This document shows positions 34,780 through 42,900 of a DNA stretch of 48,148 bases, piece after piece. Origin of the DNA: Clostridiales bacterium Firm_05 (GTDB lineage Bacteria; Bacillota; Clostridia; Oscillospirales; Ruminococcaceae); the NCBI GenBank assembly GCA_001604035.1, contig LVAK01000035.1:1-48148 (forward strand). Direction: 5' to 3'. The notes under the pieces were generated by a model that was given only the letters and a program-made list of their open reading frames with translations, was not told the origin of the DNA and ran no database searches. The translations under genes were made by a program, and so were the position numbers. Every line of letters begins with the position of its first letter. Positions within the stretch are counted from its first letter, which is position 1.

Positions 34780-35504
34780 TGATTATATTTCCTGCAATAG
34801 ACATAAAAGACGGCAACTGCGTAAGGCTTTTCAAGGGGGATTTTTCCACTGTAGAAAAAGTCGCATCAGACTATCTTGAAACTGCAAAGGGATTTGAGAA
34901 TGCAGGTGCAGAATGGATACATATGGTTGATCTGGACGGTGCGAAGGAAGGTCGCCCAGTCAACACCAAGATCTATACTGACGTTGCAGAAAAGACAAAT
35001 CTTAAAGTGGAGATCGGCGGAGGTATCCGCAGTCTCCAGACAATAAGGGAATATCTTGAAATGGGTATCACAAGAGTTATACTCGGTTCAGCAGCCCTCA
35101 AGGATCCTAAGCTCGTATGCGACGCCGTAGAGAAATTCGGCAGCGAGAAAATCGTGGTCGGGATCGATTCTATGAATGAAATGGTCGCTACAGAAGGCTG
35201 GCTGGAAAGCTCAGATGTTCACTATATCGATCTTGCCAACAAGATGATAGATTCCGGAGTCCGTTACTTCATATTCACAGATATCTCCAAGGACGGCACT
35301 CTCTCCGGAGTAAACGTTGAACAGCTCAAAAAACTTGCAGATGCTACTGAAGGAAGAGCTGATATCGTAGCAAGCGGCGGAGTCCACACAATGGCTGATA
35401 TAATCGCCTGCAAGGAAATGGGACTCTATGGCACTATCTGCGGCAAATCTATTTATAAAGGCACTCTTGATCTTCGTGAAGCAATAGTTTACGCTGGAAA
35501 GTGA
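34779..35504 (+). CDS. hisA: ProFAR isomerase HisA
   Basis: This 241-residue half-barrel-repeat TIM barrel isomerises the aminoaldose ProFAR to PRFAR. The catalytic base is the early Asp in FPAIDIKDGNCVRL, and the second catalytic Asp is in FIFTDISKDGTLSGV. Phosphate-binding loops EIGGGIRSLQTI and ASGGVHTMADI are both present, showing the internal duplication. It starts on the last base of the flavodoxin-like gene and is followed seven bases later by the GNAT gene. Confidence 0.96.
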   Translation: MIIFPAIDIKDGNCVRLFKGDFSTVEKVASDYLETAKGFENAGAEWIHMVDLDGAKEGRPVNTKIYTDVAEKTNLKVEIGGGIRSLQTIREYLEMGITRVILGSAALKDPKLVCDAVEKFGSEKIVVGIDSMNEMVATEGWLESSDVHYIDLANKMIDSGVRYFIFTDISKDGTLSGVNVEQLKKLADATEGRADIVASGGVHTMADIIACKEMGLYGTICGKSIYKGTLDLREAIVYAGK

Positions 35505-35511
35505 TGTCAGA

Positions 35512-36018
35512 ATGAGATTGCGACCATACATACATTCTAGGGACTTTGTTATAATAAAGAACTGGATAACACAGAAGCGTGAACACGCAATGTGGTGTGC
35601 AAATATAATGCAGTTCCCTATAAACAGTAATGACTTTGAAAAGGTCATGGACGATATAGCTCAACGTTGCGGAGACAGTCCTTATGTAGCCACAACAGAT
35701 GAAGGCAGACCTGTCGGCTTCTTCTGCTATTCAGTGAATCACATGACTAATACAGGAAAATTCAAATTTGTAGTTGTTGATCCGGAAATGCGTGGCAGAG
35801 GTATCGGTACGGAAATGCTGAAGCTTGCTGTAAAATACGCATTCGAGATCACTAAGGCTGATATGGTGGATCTGATCGTATTCTCGCCGAATATTGGTGC
35901 AAAAAAATGCTATGAAAGCACAGGTTTCTCCGAGGTACAATCCGATTTCGAGCCATTCAGCTATGACGGCGAAACATGGAAAAGGTGCTATATGGTTTTA
36001 AAGAATGGAGGTAAATAA
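35512..36018 (+). CDS. GNAT N-acetyltransferase in the his operon
   Basis: This 168-residue protein has the GNAT fold. The acetyl-CoA loop is [20 protein letters not shown] (R-G-R-G-I-G), preceded by strand FKFVVVD and followed by the [20 protein letters not shown] segment typical of the family's beta-6/alpha-4 region. The start [17 protein letters not shown] is a common entry of the RimJ/RimL-like group. The substrate is unknown. Its ribosome site is weak and the TAA overlaps the hisF ATG by one base, so it depends on coupling to hisA and hisF. Confidence 0.88.
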   Translation: MRLRPYIHSRDFVIIKNWITQKREHAMWCANIMQFPINSNDFEKVMDDIAQRCGDSPYVATTDEGRPVGFFCYSVNHMTNTGKFKFVVVDPEMRGRGIGTEMLKLAVKYAFEITKADMVDLIVFSPNIGAKKCYESTGFSEVQSDFEPFSYDGETWKRCYMVLKNGGK

Positions 36019-36773
36019 TGCTTGCAAAGAGAATAATCCCGTGCCTTGACGTAAGAAACGGAAAGGTAGTAAAGGGAGTTAATTTTGAAGGTGTAAAAGA
36101 CGTTGGTGATCCTGTAGAATGTGCTGAAGAGTACAACAAACAGGGCGCTGACGAGATAGTCTTTTACGATATAACTGCATCATTTGAGGGCAGAGGAGTG
36201 TTCCTCGATGTTGTTCGTGACACTGCCAAAAAGGTATTCGTTCCGCTTACTGTAGGCGGCGGAATAAAGACAGTTGACGATATCCGTGAGGCTCTGAGAG
36301 CAGGAGCTGATAAGGTTTCAGTCAACTCTCAGGCGGTGCAGAATCCCCAGCTCATCAAGGACGGCGCTGATATCTTTGGCAGTCAGTGCATATGTGTGGG
36401 AATAGATGCCAAGAAAATAGCTGATCACAAGTGGACAGTATACATAAACGGCGGAAGAGTTGATATGGGCATCGATCTTATAGACTGGGTTCACCAGATC
36501 GAAAAACTTGGTGCAGGGGAGATATGCCTGAATTCCATCGATGCCGACGGTACAAAGGAAGGCTTCGACATTGAAATGCTCAAAGCAGTCTGTGATAACT
36601 GTTCGATACCAGTCATAGCCAGCGGCGGTGCAGGAAAGATCAATGACTTCTATGAGGTCTTTGAAAAGACCGGTGCTACAGCAGCGCTGGCGGCCTCTCT
36701 CTTCCACTTCAAGGAGCTGACTGTAGGCGAGGTAAAGGACTACTGCCGCAGCAAAGGTGTAATTGTGAGGTAA
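36018..36773 (+). CDS. hisF: Imidazole glycerol phosphate synthase, cyclase subunit
   Basis: This 251-residue TIM barrel combines PRFAR with ammonia from HisH to give imidazoleglycerol phosphate and AICAR. Both catalytic aspartates are present: Asp11 in [16 protein letters not shown], and the Asp in VGIDAKK near residue 130. [13 protein letters not shown] and [11 protein letters not shown] are the phosphate loops. Length is normal. GGAGGTAAATA precedes the ATG. A deaminase-like gene starts five bases after its stop codon. Confidence 0.97.
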   Translation: MLAKRIIPCLDVRNGKVVKGVNFEGVKDVGDPVECAEEYNKQGADEIVFYDITASFEGRGVFLDVVRDTAKKVFVPLTVGGGIKTVDDIREALRAGADKVSVNSQAVQNPQLIKDGADIFGSQCICVGIDAKKIADHKWTVYINGGRVDMGIDLIDWVHQIEKLGAGEICLNSIDADGTKEGFDIEMLKAVCDNCSIPVIASGGAGKINDFYEVFEKTGATAALAASLFHFKELTVGEVKDYCRSKGVIVR

Positions 36774-36778
36774 TAGAA

Positions 36779-37174
36779 ATGGATAAAATATGGAAAGAAA
36801 TGTATGCAGCAGCTAAAGCTGTTCTTGCTCCAAGACGCATTTCAGAATACGTTACCGCCGGCGAGGTCTCAGCGGCTGTGCTAAGCAAATCGGGGAAAAT
36901 TTATACTGGTGTATGTATAGATACCTGTTCAACTCTCGGAATATGCGCTGAAAGGAATGCGATATTCAATATGGTAACAAATGGCGAACAGGAAATCGAA
37001 AGGGTGCTATGCATAGCTCCAAACGAAAAGAAATGCGGTCCTTGCGGAGCCTGCCGAGAGCTTATGGTACAGCTGATGCCCGATACATACAAGGATATCG
37101 AAATAATGCTGGACTACAAGACCGGCGAAACGATCACAATGGGTGAATTAACTCCCCATTGGTGGATAGGATAA
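36779..37174 (+). CDS. Cytidine-deaminase-fold protein in the his operon
   Basis: This 131-residue zinc hydrolase has the cytidine deaminase signatures: CAERNAIF, where the first Cys replaces the His of HAE enzymes and Glu is the proton shuttle, and CGPCGACRE, which holds the other two zinc cysteines. The size fits a homotetrameric cytidine deaminase or the blasticidin-S-deaminase-like subfamily. The tail ELTPHWWIG differs from housekeeping Cdd enzymes. The substrate cannot be fixed. It lies between hisF and hisI, five bases after the former and nine before the latter, and is the fourth non-his gene in the operon. Confidence 0.87.
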   Translation: MDKIWKEMYAAAKAVLAPRRISEYVTAGEVSAAVLSKSGKIYTGVCIDTCSTLGICAERNAIFNMVTNGEQEIERVLCIAPNEKKCGPCGACRELMVQLMPDTYKDIEIMLDYKTGETITMGELTPHWWIG

Positions 37175-37183
37175 GGAGTCTTC

Positions 37184-37534
37184 ATGGTAAAAATAGATAT
37201 CAATGACCTTGACAAATTCTTTGTAAAGGGAGAACTTATCCCTGCAATATGCTACGAGGTCAATACAAAAACTGTTCTCATGCTTGCATACATGAACAAG
37301 GAGAGCCTGAAAAAAACCCTTGAGACAGGCTACACATGGTTCTGGAGCCGTTCCCGTCAGGAATACTGGAACAAGGGAGCCACATCAGGTCATGTACAGA
37401 AAGTTGTCTCAATTTATGGCGACTGCGACAATGATACCCTGCTCGTAAACGTTGAGCAGACCGGAGTAGCCTGCCATACCGGCAGCTATAGCTGCTTCTT
37501 CAATGAAATTTATAATAACAAGGAGAATGAATAA
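37184..37534 (+). CDS. hisI: Phosphoribosyl-AMP cyclohydrolase
   Basis: This 116-residue metalloenzyme opens the adenine ring of PR-AMP in the third step. It contains [17 protein letters not shown], the [17 protein letters not shown] block, [21 protein letters not shown] with the zinc cysteines and acidic metal ligands, and SCFF near the end. It is the stand-alone form; the pyrophosphohydrolase is the next gene. The TAA overlaps the hisE ATG by one base. Confidence 0.96.
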   Translation: MVKIDINDLDKFFVKGELIPAICYEVNTKTVLMLAYMNKESLKKTLETGYTWFWSRSRQEYWNKGATSGHVQKVVSIYGDCDNDTLLVNVEQTGVACHTGSYSCFFNEIYNNKENE

Positions 37535-37872
37535 TGACAGTTTACGAAGAGATTTTTGAAGTTATCAAGGAAAGAAAAAAGCAGTTTGAAAATGGTACTG
37601 CTGCTGAGAATTCATACACCTGCTACCTGTTTGAAAAGGGTGTAGATAAGATCTGCAAGAAGGTAGGAGAAGAGGCAACTGAAACTGTTATCGCCGCTAA
37701 AAACAAGGACAACAACGAACTTGCAAACGAAATAAATGATCTTCTGTATCACATCATGGTACTCTGTGCAAATCAGGGACTTGAATGGTCTGAGGTTGAA
37801 AAAGTTCTCGATGAGAGAAACGAAAAGATCGGAAACCTTAAGAAATTCCATGAAGTAGATAAAAATACATGA
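37534..37872 (+). CDS. hisE: Phosphoribosyl-ATP pyrophosphohydrolase
   Basis: This 112-residue all-alpha MazG-like pyrophosphohydrolase converts PR-ATP to PR-AMP in the second step. The metal-binding KKVGEEATETVIAAKN and the NEINDLLYHIMVL acidic helix are conserved. It is a separate gene rather than a HisIE fusion. It is last in the his operon and is followed four bases later by a strong bidirectional terminator. Confidence 0.95.
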   Translation: MTVYEEIFEVIKERKKQFENGTAAENSYTCYLFEKGVDKICKKVGEEATETVIAAKNKDNNELANEINDLLYHIMVLCANQGLEWSEVEKVLDERNEKIGNLKKFHEVDKNT

Positions 37873-37875
37873 TAA

Positions 37876-37906
37876 AAAGGCTGCTGTAATTATTACAGCA
37901 GCCTTT
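37876..37906. terminator. Bidirectional terminator between hisE and SGNH gene
   Basis: AAAGGCTGCTGTAA and TTACAGCAGCCTTT form a perfect 14-bp stem with a 3-base loop. T-rich tails lie on both sides (TTTAATTTATT plus, TTTTTATC minus). It lies between convergent genes and can end both transcripts. Confidence 0.95.
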
Positions 37907-37909
37907 AAT

Positions 37910-38953
37910 TTATTGTCCTTCTGAGTTCTGGATATTCTCCATCACAGGTGTAGTATCAAGGAAATTGAACAATGCTGTCAGCAGATCACCGTAGCTTGCA
38001 GATGTGATATGTATTCCATCACCGGCTGAATATTTGGAATTAAGTGCAAGAGAACCGCTGTCCGCAAGAACAGAATACGCATCAAAATAATAGATCTGTG
38101 ACGAGTTTTTCTCGGCGACCATATTCTCAACAGCAGCATTGAAATTCCTGATATTCTCATTAGTGCTGTATGTAACATAGCTTGCAACTGGAGTGATGCC
38201 CGCACACACTATGTTAACATCAGGATCAACCGCTATCATCTGATCGACAAGATCTGAATACAAGCCGGCAAACCACGCAGGATCCTTCATAGGAAGATCG
38301 TTCATACCTATAGAGATCATAACAAGCTTTGGCTGCATATATGCAACTGAATCGACCATACTCATATTACCATAGCCAAAATTAAATGTGTTCTGTCCCA
38401 AGTTCCATAAGCCAACGGATTCCTTGGCAATATTATGCCCATAAGGAATGTATCCGTATATCTGATATCCGGAAGCTATAGAATCTCCGGCGATCGCAAG
38501 TCTTTCCTGATAAAATGCGCTGTTGGGAGAAACTCCGGCATAGAGATATGGTGACAAAGGCTGTCCCGGAGAAGGTGTATTGTTCTCTGGAGTTGTTTCA
38601 TCAGGCTGCGGCTCAGGAGCTGGTTCATTCTCAGGCTCTGCAGCAGCAGTTACAGCTTCTGTTGTTACAGCAACGGTAGTAGTAGTCTCAGTTGTTGTAG
38701 TCGATGTAGTTGTTGTTGACGAGGTGGTCACCGCCTTTGATGTAACGGCTGATGTACGAGATGTTGATAAAGATCTGGGCGAAACTGATTCTGTGTTGAT
38801 ATCGGCCCTTGCAATTACAGAATCTGTATTGCCGACCGGCCCTTCAGGATTTTTCCTTGCCCCATATGCCCACAATACAGCAAGCATTGCCAGGATAAAA
38901 AGTCCCAGTGCAAGGGATGGGCTTTTCAGAAAACTAATGATCTTTTCTTTCAT
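37910..38953 (-). CDS. Membrane-anchored SGNH/GDSL hydrolase with Thr-rich linker
   Basis: This 347-residue protein has an N-terminal hydrophobic anchor (about 12-30), a linker of about 90 residues rich in Thr, Ser, Glu and Pro (near 60-135, including runs of TTTT), and a C-terminal SGNH hydrolase domain. Block I is IAGDSIASG, block III ISIGMNDLP, and the Asp-His pair lies in GDGIHITSASYG, so Ser, Asn, Asp and His are all in place. Likely substrates are ester groups on polysaccharides or wall polymers, outside the membrane. The ATG at 38953 is chosen over a GTG nine bases earlier; neither has a strong ribosome site. It is a single-gene unit with its own promoter. Confidence 0.88.
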   Translation of the reverse strand: MKEKIISFLKSPSLALGLFILAMLAVLWAYGARKNPEGPVGNTDSVIARADINTESVSPRSLSTSRTSAVTSKAVTTSSTTTTSTTTTETTTTVAVTTEAVTAAAEPENEPAPEPQPDETTPENNTPSPGQPLSPYLYAGVSPNSAFYQERLAIAGDSIASGYQIYGYIPYGHNIAKESVGLWNLGQNTFNFGYGNMSMVDSVAYMQPKLVMISIGMNDLPMKDPAWFAGLYSDLVDQMIAVDPDVNIVCAGITPVASYVTYSTNENIRNFNAAVENMVAEKNSSQIYYFDAYSVLADSGSLALNSKYSAGDGIHITSASYGDLLTALFNFLDTTPVMENIQNSEGQ

Positions 38954-39052
38954 ATTCCACACACTTTCATTAATTTGATACAGACTGAATATAATAAATC
39001 ATCAGCAGCATCATTTATCTTATACGATATATCCGTGTTTTCATAATATTTA

Positions 39053-39081
39053 ATTTTATCATAAACCCGCTATAATGTAAA
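39053..39081 (-). promoter_or_regulatory. Sigma-A promoter of the SGNH hydrolase gene
   Basis: On the minus strand TTTACA (39081-39076), a 17-base spacer ending in TGA, and TAAAAT (39058-39053). It leaves a leader of about 90 bases with no obvious structure. Confidence 0.65.
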
Positions 39082-39119
39082 GTAAAAAATCAAAATTATA
39101 GCAAAAAGCTGTATTTTTA

Positions 39120-39148
39120 TTGACAATCTTGCTAAATGATAGTATAAT
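39120..39148 (+). promoter_or_regulatory. Full-consensus promoter of the beta-helix protein gene
   Basis: TTGACA (39120-39125), 17 bases and TATAAT (39143-39148), both perfect. A T-rich tract precedes the -35. The TTG in the -35 is in frame with the gene but is not its start. Confidence 0.9.
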
Positions 39149-39197
39149 TATGTATATGTTTATCAAATGGTGTTATATTCAGGAGTTGGTATTTAAA

Positions 39198-39866
39198 ATG
39201 AAAAATGTAAAGATAACTGATCTTTTTGATCTTTCTCATACTGCTGCTGCTGATTATCTCAGCAGTTTTACTTATCCTTGGGAAGCTCTGAAAGGTATCA
39301 GCGATATGATCATTTCGCTCGGAAATCAGCTTTCCCCCGAGGAGTATGATAATACGTCAGAAAATGTATGGATACACAAGACGGCAAAGGTATTTCCCTC
39401 GGCATATTTAGGCGCTCCATGTATAATCGGTGCAAATTCCGAAGTCCGTCACTGTGCATTTATAAGAGGAAGCGCACTTGTAGGCTCAAATTGCGTTGTA
39501 GGCAACTCCGTTGAGCTCAAAAATGTTATTTTATTTGATAACGTGCAGACTCCGCACTATAACTACGTCGGTGACAGTATTCTCGGCTACAAGTCACATA
39601 TGGGTGCAGGCTCGATAACCTCCAACGTTAAATCCGATAAAACGAACGTTGTTATAAAATCAAATGATGAACAGCTCGAAACAGGCATAAAAAAGATAGG
39701 AGCTATGCTTGGAGACTATGTTGAAGTAGGCTGCAACAGCGTATTGAATCCCGGAACGATCATCGGCCGAAATTCAAATATCTACCCAACAAGCTGTGTT
39801 CGTGGTGTGATCCCTGAGGAAAGCATTTTCAAGACCGGCGGAATAATCGTCCAGAAAAATAAGTGA
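39198..39866 (+). CDS. Left-handed beta-helix protein (GlmU C-terminal-like)
   Basis: This 222-residue soluble protein is mostly hexapeptide repeats forming a left-handed parallel beta-helix (about 60-205), with turns such as APCIIGANSEVRHCAFI and VEVGCNSVLNPGTIIGRNSNIY. The GAGSITSNVKSDKT and YVGDSILGYKSHMGAG segments resemble the acetyltransferase domain of GlmU, but the uridylyltransferase domain is missing, so it is a stand-alone homologue. It may acylate a sugar nucleotide or act as a small-molecule transferase of unknown substrate. The ATG at 39198 follows AGGAGTTGG. A strong terminator follows, so it is monocistronic. Confidence 0.83.
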   Translation: MKNVKITDLFDLSHTAAADYLSSFTYPWEALKGISDMIISLGNQLSPEEYDNTSENVWIHKTAKVFPSAYLGAPCIIGANSEVRHCAFIRGSALVGSNCVVGNSVELKNVILFDNVQTPHYNYVGDSILGYKSHMGAGSITSNVKSDKTNVVIKSNDEQLETGIKKIGAMLGDYVEVGCNSVLNPGTIIGRNSNIYPTSCVRGVIPEESIFKTGGIIVQKNK

Positions 39867-39870
39867 TATT

Positions 39871-39902
39871 AATACGGTATCTTATATGATACCGTATTTT
39901 TT
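39871..39902 (+). terminator. Terminator of the beta-helix protein gene
   Basis: AATACGGTATC (39871-39881) and GATACCGTATT (39888-39898) form an 11-bp perfect stem with a 6-base loop, followed by T residues to 39902. Confidence 0.93.
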
Positions 39903-39913
39903 ATGAAAAAATA

Positions 39914-39942
39914 TTGTAAAATATGACAAAGTGTGGTATTAT
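39914..39942 (+). promoter_or_regulatory. Sigma-A promoter of the giant helicase gene
   Basis: TTGTAA (39914-39919), a 17-base spacer ending in TGG, and TATTAT (39937-39942). It starts 12 bases after the previous terminator and 48 bases before the helicase ATG. Confidence 0.68.
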
Positions 39943-39989
39943 ATATTATGTATAAGTATGTTCAGCCATAAGGCAGGAAGGAGTATACC

Positions 39990-42900
39990 ATGGATGATAA
40001 GATCAGAATAAGCGGCACTATCACAGCAAAAATCAATTTCGCTATGCAGCAGAATTATGTTCCGGTATTCCGAAATATCGTTCTTACAAATACGACTGAA
40101 AACGATCTGTCTGATGTAAGGATCAGAATTAGTTTTGAACCGGATTTTGCAGTTAAATACGAATCGGCTCCTGTAACACTTAAACCAGATCAGCCGGTGG
40201 ATATCTCACCGATAAATATAGTTCTTAAGCCTGAATTCCTGTTCGGACTTACAGAAAAAATGGTAGGCAATGTGATCGTTGAAGCTATAAAAGGGGAGGA
40301 AGTGCTGTCTTCCCAGGCGATGAGTATAGAGCTTCTTGCATACGATCAGTGGACAGGTGTTCTTTTTATGCCCGAAACCGCAGCAGCTTTTGTAACACCC
40401 AATCATCCGAAGATACAGGAAGTTGTTTCAGCAGCAAGCCTCTATCTCCAGAAATGGACAGGCTCTCCTTCATTTACCGGATATCAGACACGAAATCCGA
40501 ACATCGTGAAACAGCAGATCGGAGCTATATATGCAGCTTTGCAGGAGCAGAATATCGCATACACTATGCCTCCGGCAAGCTTTGAAGAAGCACAGCGTGT
40601 AAGAACTCCGGATGCAGTTCTTGAAGGAAAATCAGGTACTTGTATCGACCTTGCCGTACTGTATTGCTCATGCATGGAATCGGTCGGTCTGAATCCTCTG
40701 CTCGTTATAATAAACGGCCACGCCTTTGCAGGATGCTGGCTCGAAAATGAAACATTTCCCGATTGTCTGCAATTCGACTGTGCAGCTATAACAAAGCGCA
40801 TAGCACACGGAATAGATGCGATGAGTGTGATCGAATGTACAGATTTCATTGCAGGAAAAAACGTCGAATTCGATTCCGCCGAGAAGCACGCTGCTGAGCA
40901 TCTCAGCGATCCGGCAGATTTCATATTCGCAATAGACATCGAAAGAACACGCTCCAGCGGAATAAGACCGATACCGTCAAGAATATCTGAAAACGGCACC
41001 TTCAAGGCCATCGACTACGGCGAGAGAAAAAAATCCGAAATAACCTCTGCCCCAAACGAACTGGAAATCATTGGCGATATTCTCCCACAGGCTGAAGCAA
41101 GAGAAGTAACAAAGCAGGTTATCTGGGAGAGAAAACTGCTTGATCTCAGCCTGAGAAACAGCCTTCTCAACTTCCGTCCGACCTCAATGAGCGTACAGCT
41201 TATGACCAGTGATCTCGGTCTGCTTGAAGACGAAATGTCAAAAGGTGAAGAATTCAAGGTCATGCCTATGCCAAATGATATGACGCTTGAAATATCAGAC
41301 AGCAAGATATATGAGATAGAAAATGCCAAGGATCTCATAACTGCGGTTTCTGAATCTGAGTTCAAAAGCAAGCGTCTCCGTACTTTCCTTAAAGACAGCG
41401 ACCTTGAAAAACTTATGAAGAAGCTCCACAGGCAAGCTAAGGTCAGCATGGAGGAAAATGGCGCCAACACCATTTATCTGGCACTTGGATTCCTTCGTTG
41501 GTTTGAAACGGATAAAAGCGATAAGGCAAGATATGCGCCGCTTGTGCTCGTCCCTATCGACATCGTCCGCAAGGTTCAGGAAAAATCCTATACGATCCGT
41601 ATCCGTGATGAAGACACTCAGGTCAACATCACTATGCTTGAAATGCTCAGGCAGTTCTTTGGTATAGATATAAAGGGGCTTGATCCTGTTCCAGAGGATG
41701 AGAACGGCGTCAATCTTAAACTTATTTTCAGCACTATCCGTCAGGGAATTATGGCAAAGGAACGCTGGGATATTGAAGAATACGCATTCATCGGCCAGTT
41801 CTCTTTCACCCGTTTCATCATGTGGAACGATATCCGCAACCGTGCAGACGAGCTTGCAAAGAATAAAGTAGTCGCAAGCCTTATATCCGGAAAAACTGAG
41901 TGGGCCGGGGATGATCTGTATATATCTCCGCTTGATCTTGATGCAAAAGTAAAACCATCCGATCTTACAGTGCCGCTTAGCGCCGATTCTTCACAGCTGG
42001 CTGCTGTATATGCAGCTTCACAGGGTAAAAGCTTTGTTCTTCACGGCCCTCCAGGAAGCGGAAAATCTCAAACTATTACCAACATGATCGCAAGCGCTCT
42101 GTATCAGGGAAAATCCGTTCTCTTTGTAGCAGAAAAAATGGCTGCTTTATCAGTTGTTGAAAAAAGGCTCAACAAGGTCGGCTTAGGGCCGTTCTGCCTT
42201 GAGCTCCACTCAAATAAGGCACAGAAAAGAGCTGTACTCAAGCAGCTTGAAGATACACTTAACGTCGGTAAAGTAAAGCATCCTCAGGATTATAAGGCTC
42301 AGGCCGAAAAAATATATGCAATGCGCCAGGAACTTGACCAGACAATGGAAGAGATCCATAAAAAGCGAAATTTTGGCTGTTCACTCTATGACGCAGCAGT
42401 AAGATACGAGAACAATTCCAAGGCCGGAGGAAAGTTCAGCTTTACAACTGAACAGCTCGATTCAATGAGCGAAAGTTCTTACACAATGTGGCGTGAAACT
42501 CTTGAAAGCCTTGCGGCTGCCGGAAATGAATTCGGTGATGTGACCGCAACTCCGCTCAATATATGCCGCATCACTTCCTGCGCTCCTGAAACAAGAGGAA
42601 AATTCGAGGCAAAATTATCAGAGCTCAAAGCCTGCCTCGCAGCAGCAGAAAAAGATAACTCTCAGCTTTCTGCCATGTGCGGAGGAGCTTTGCTTAATTA
42701 TCAGCAATGTAAAGCAGTGTCTGAGATCATTTCAGAAGCTTACGGAGAAGGCTATATCCTCAGCGGCATCCTCTCTGGCAACAACTGGGAACTTCACAAA
42801 TCAAAGGCAGCTGAGCTCCTTGAAAACGGAAAAGAGCTTGCAGATCTTAAAGCAGAAGTTCTGGACAAGTTTGAACCGTCCGTACTTGCTTTCGACAGCA

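Noticed and set aside
38580-38780. Tandem repeat or small array in GT/AC-rich sequence
   Set aside because: It is the low-complexity Thr/Ser-rich linker of the SGNH hydrolase; there are no regular spacers, so it is not a CRISPR or a true tandem array.
39120-39197. Longer beta-helix reading frame starting with TTG at 39120
   Set aside because: It starts inside the full-consensus -35 box; the ATG at 39198 follows AGGAGTTGG.
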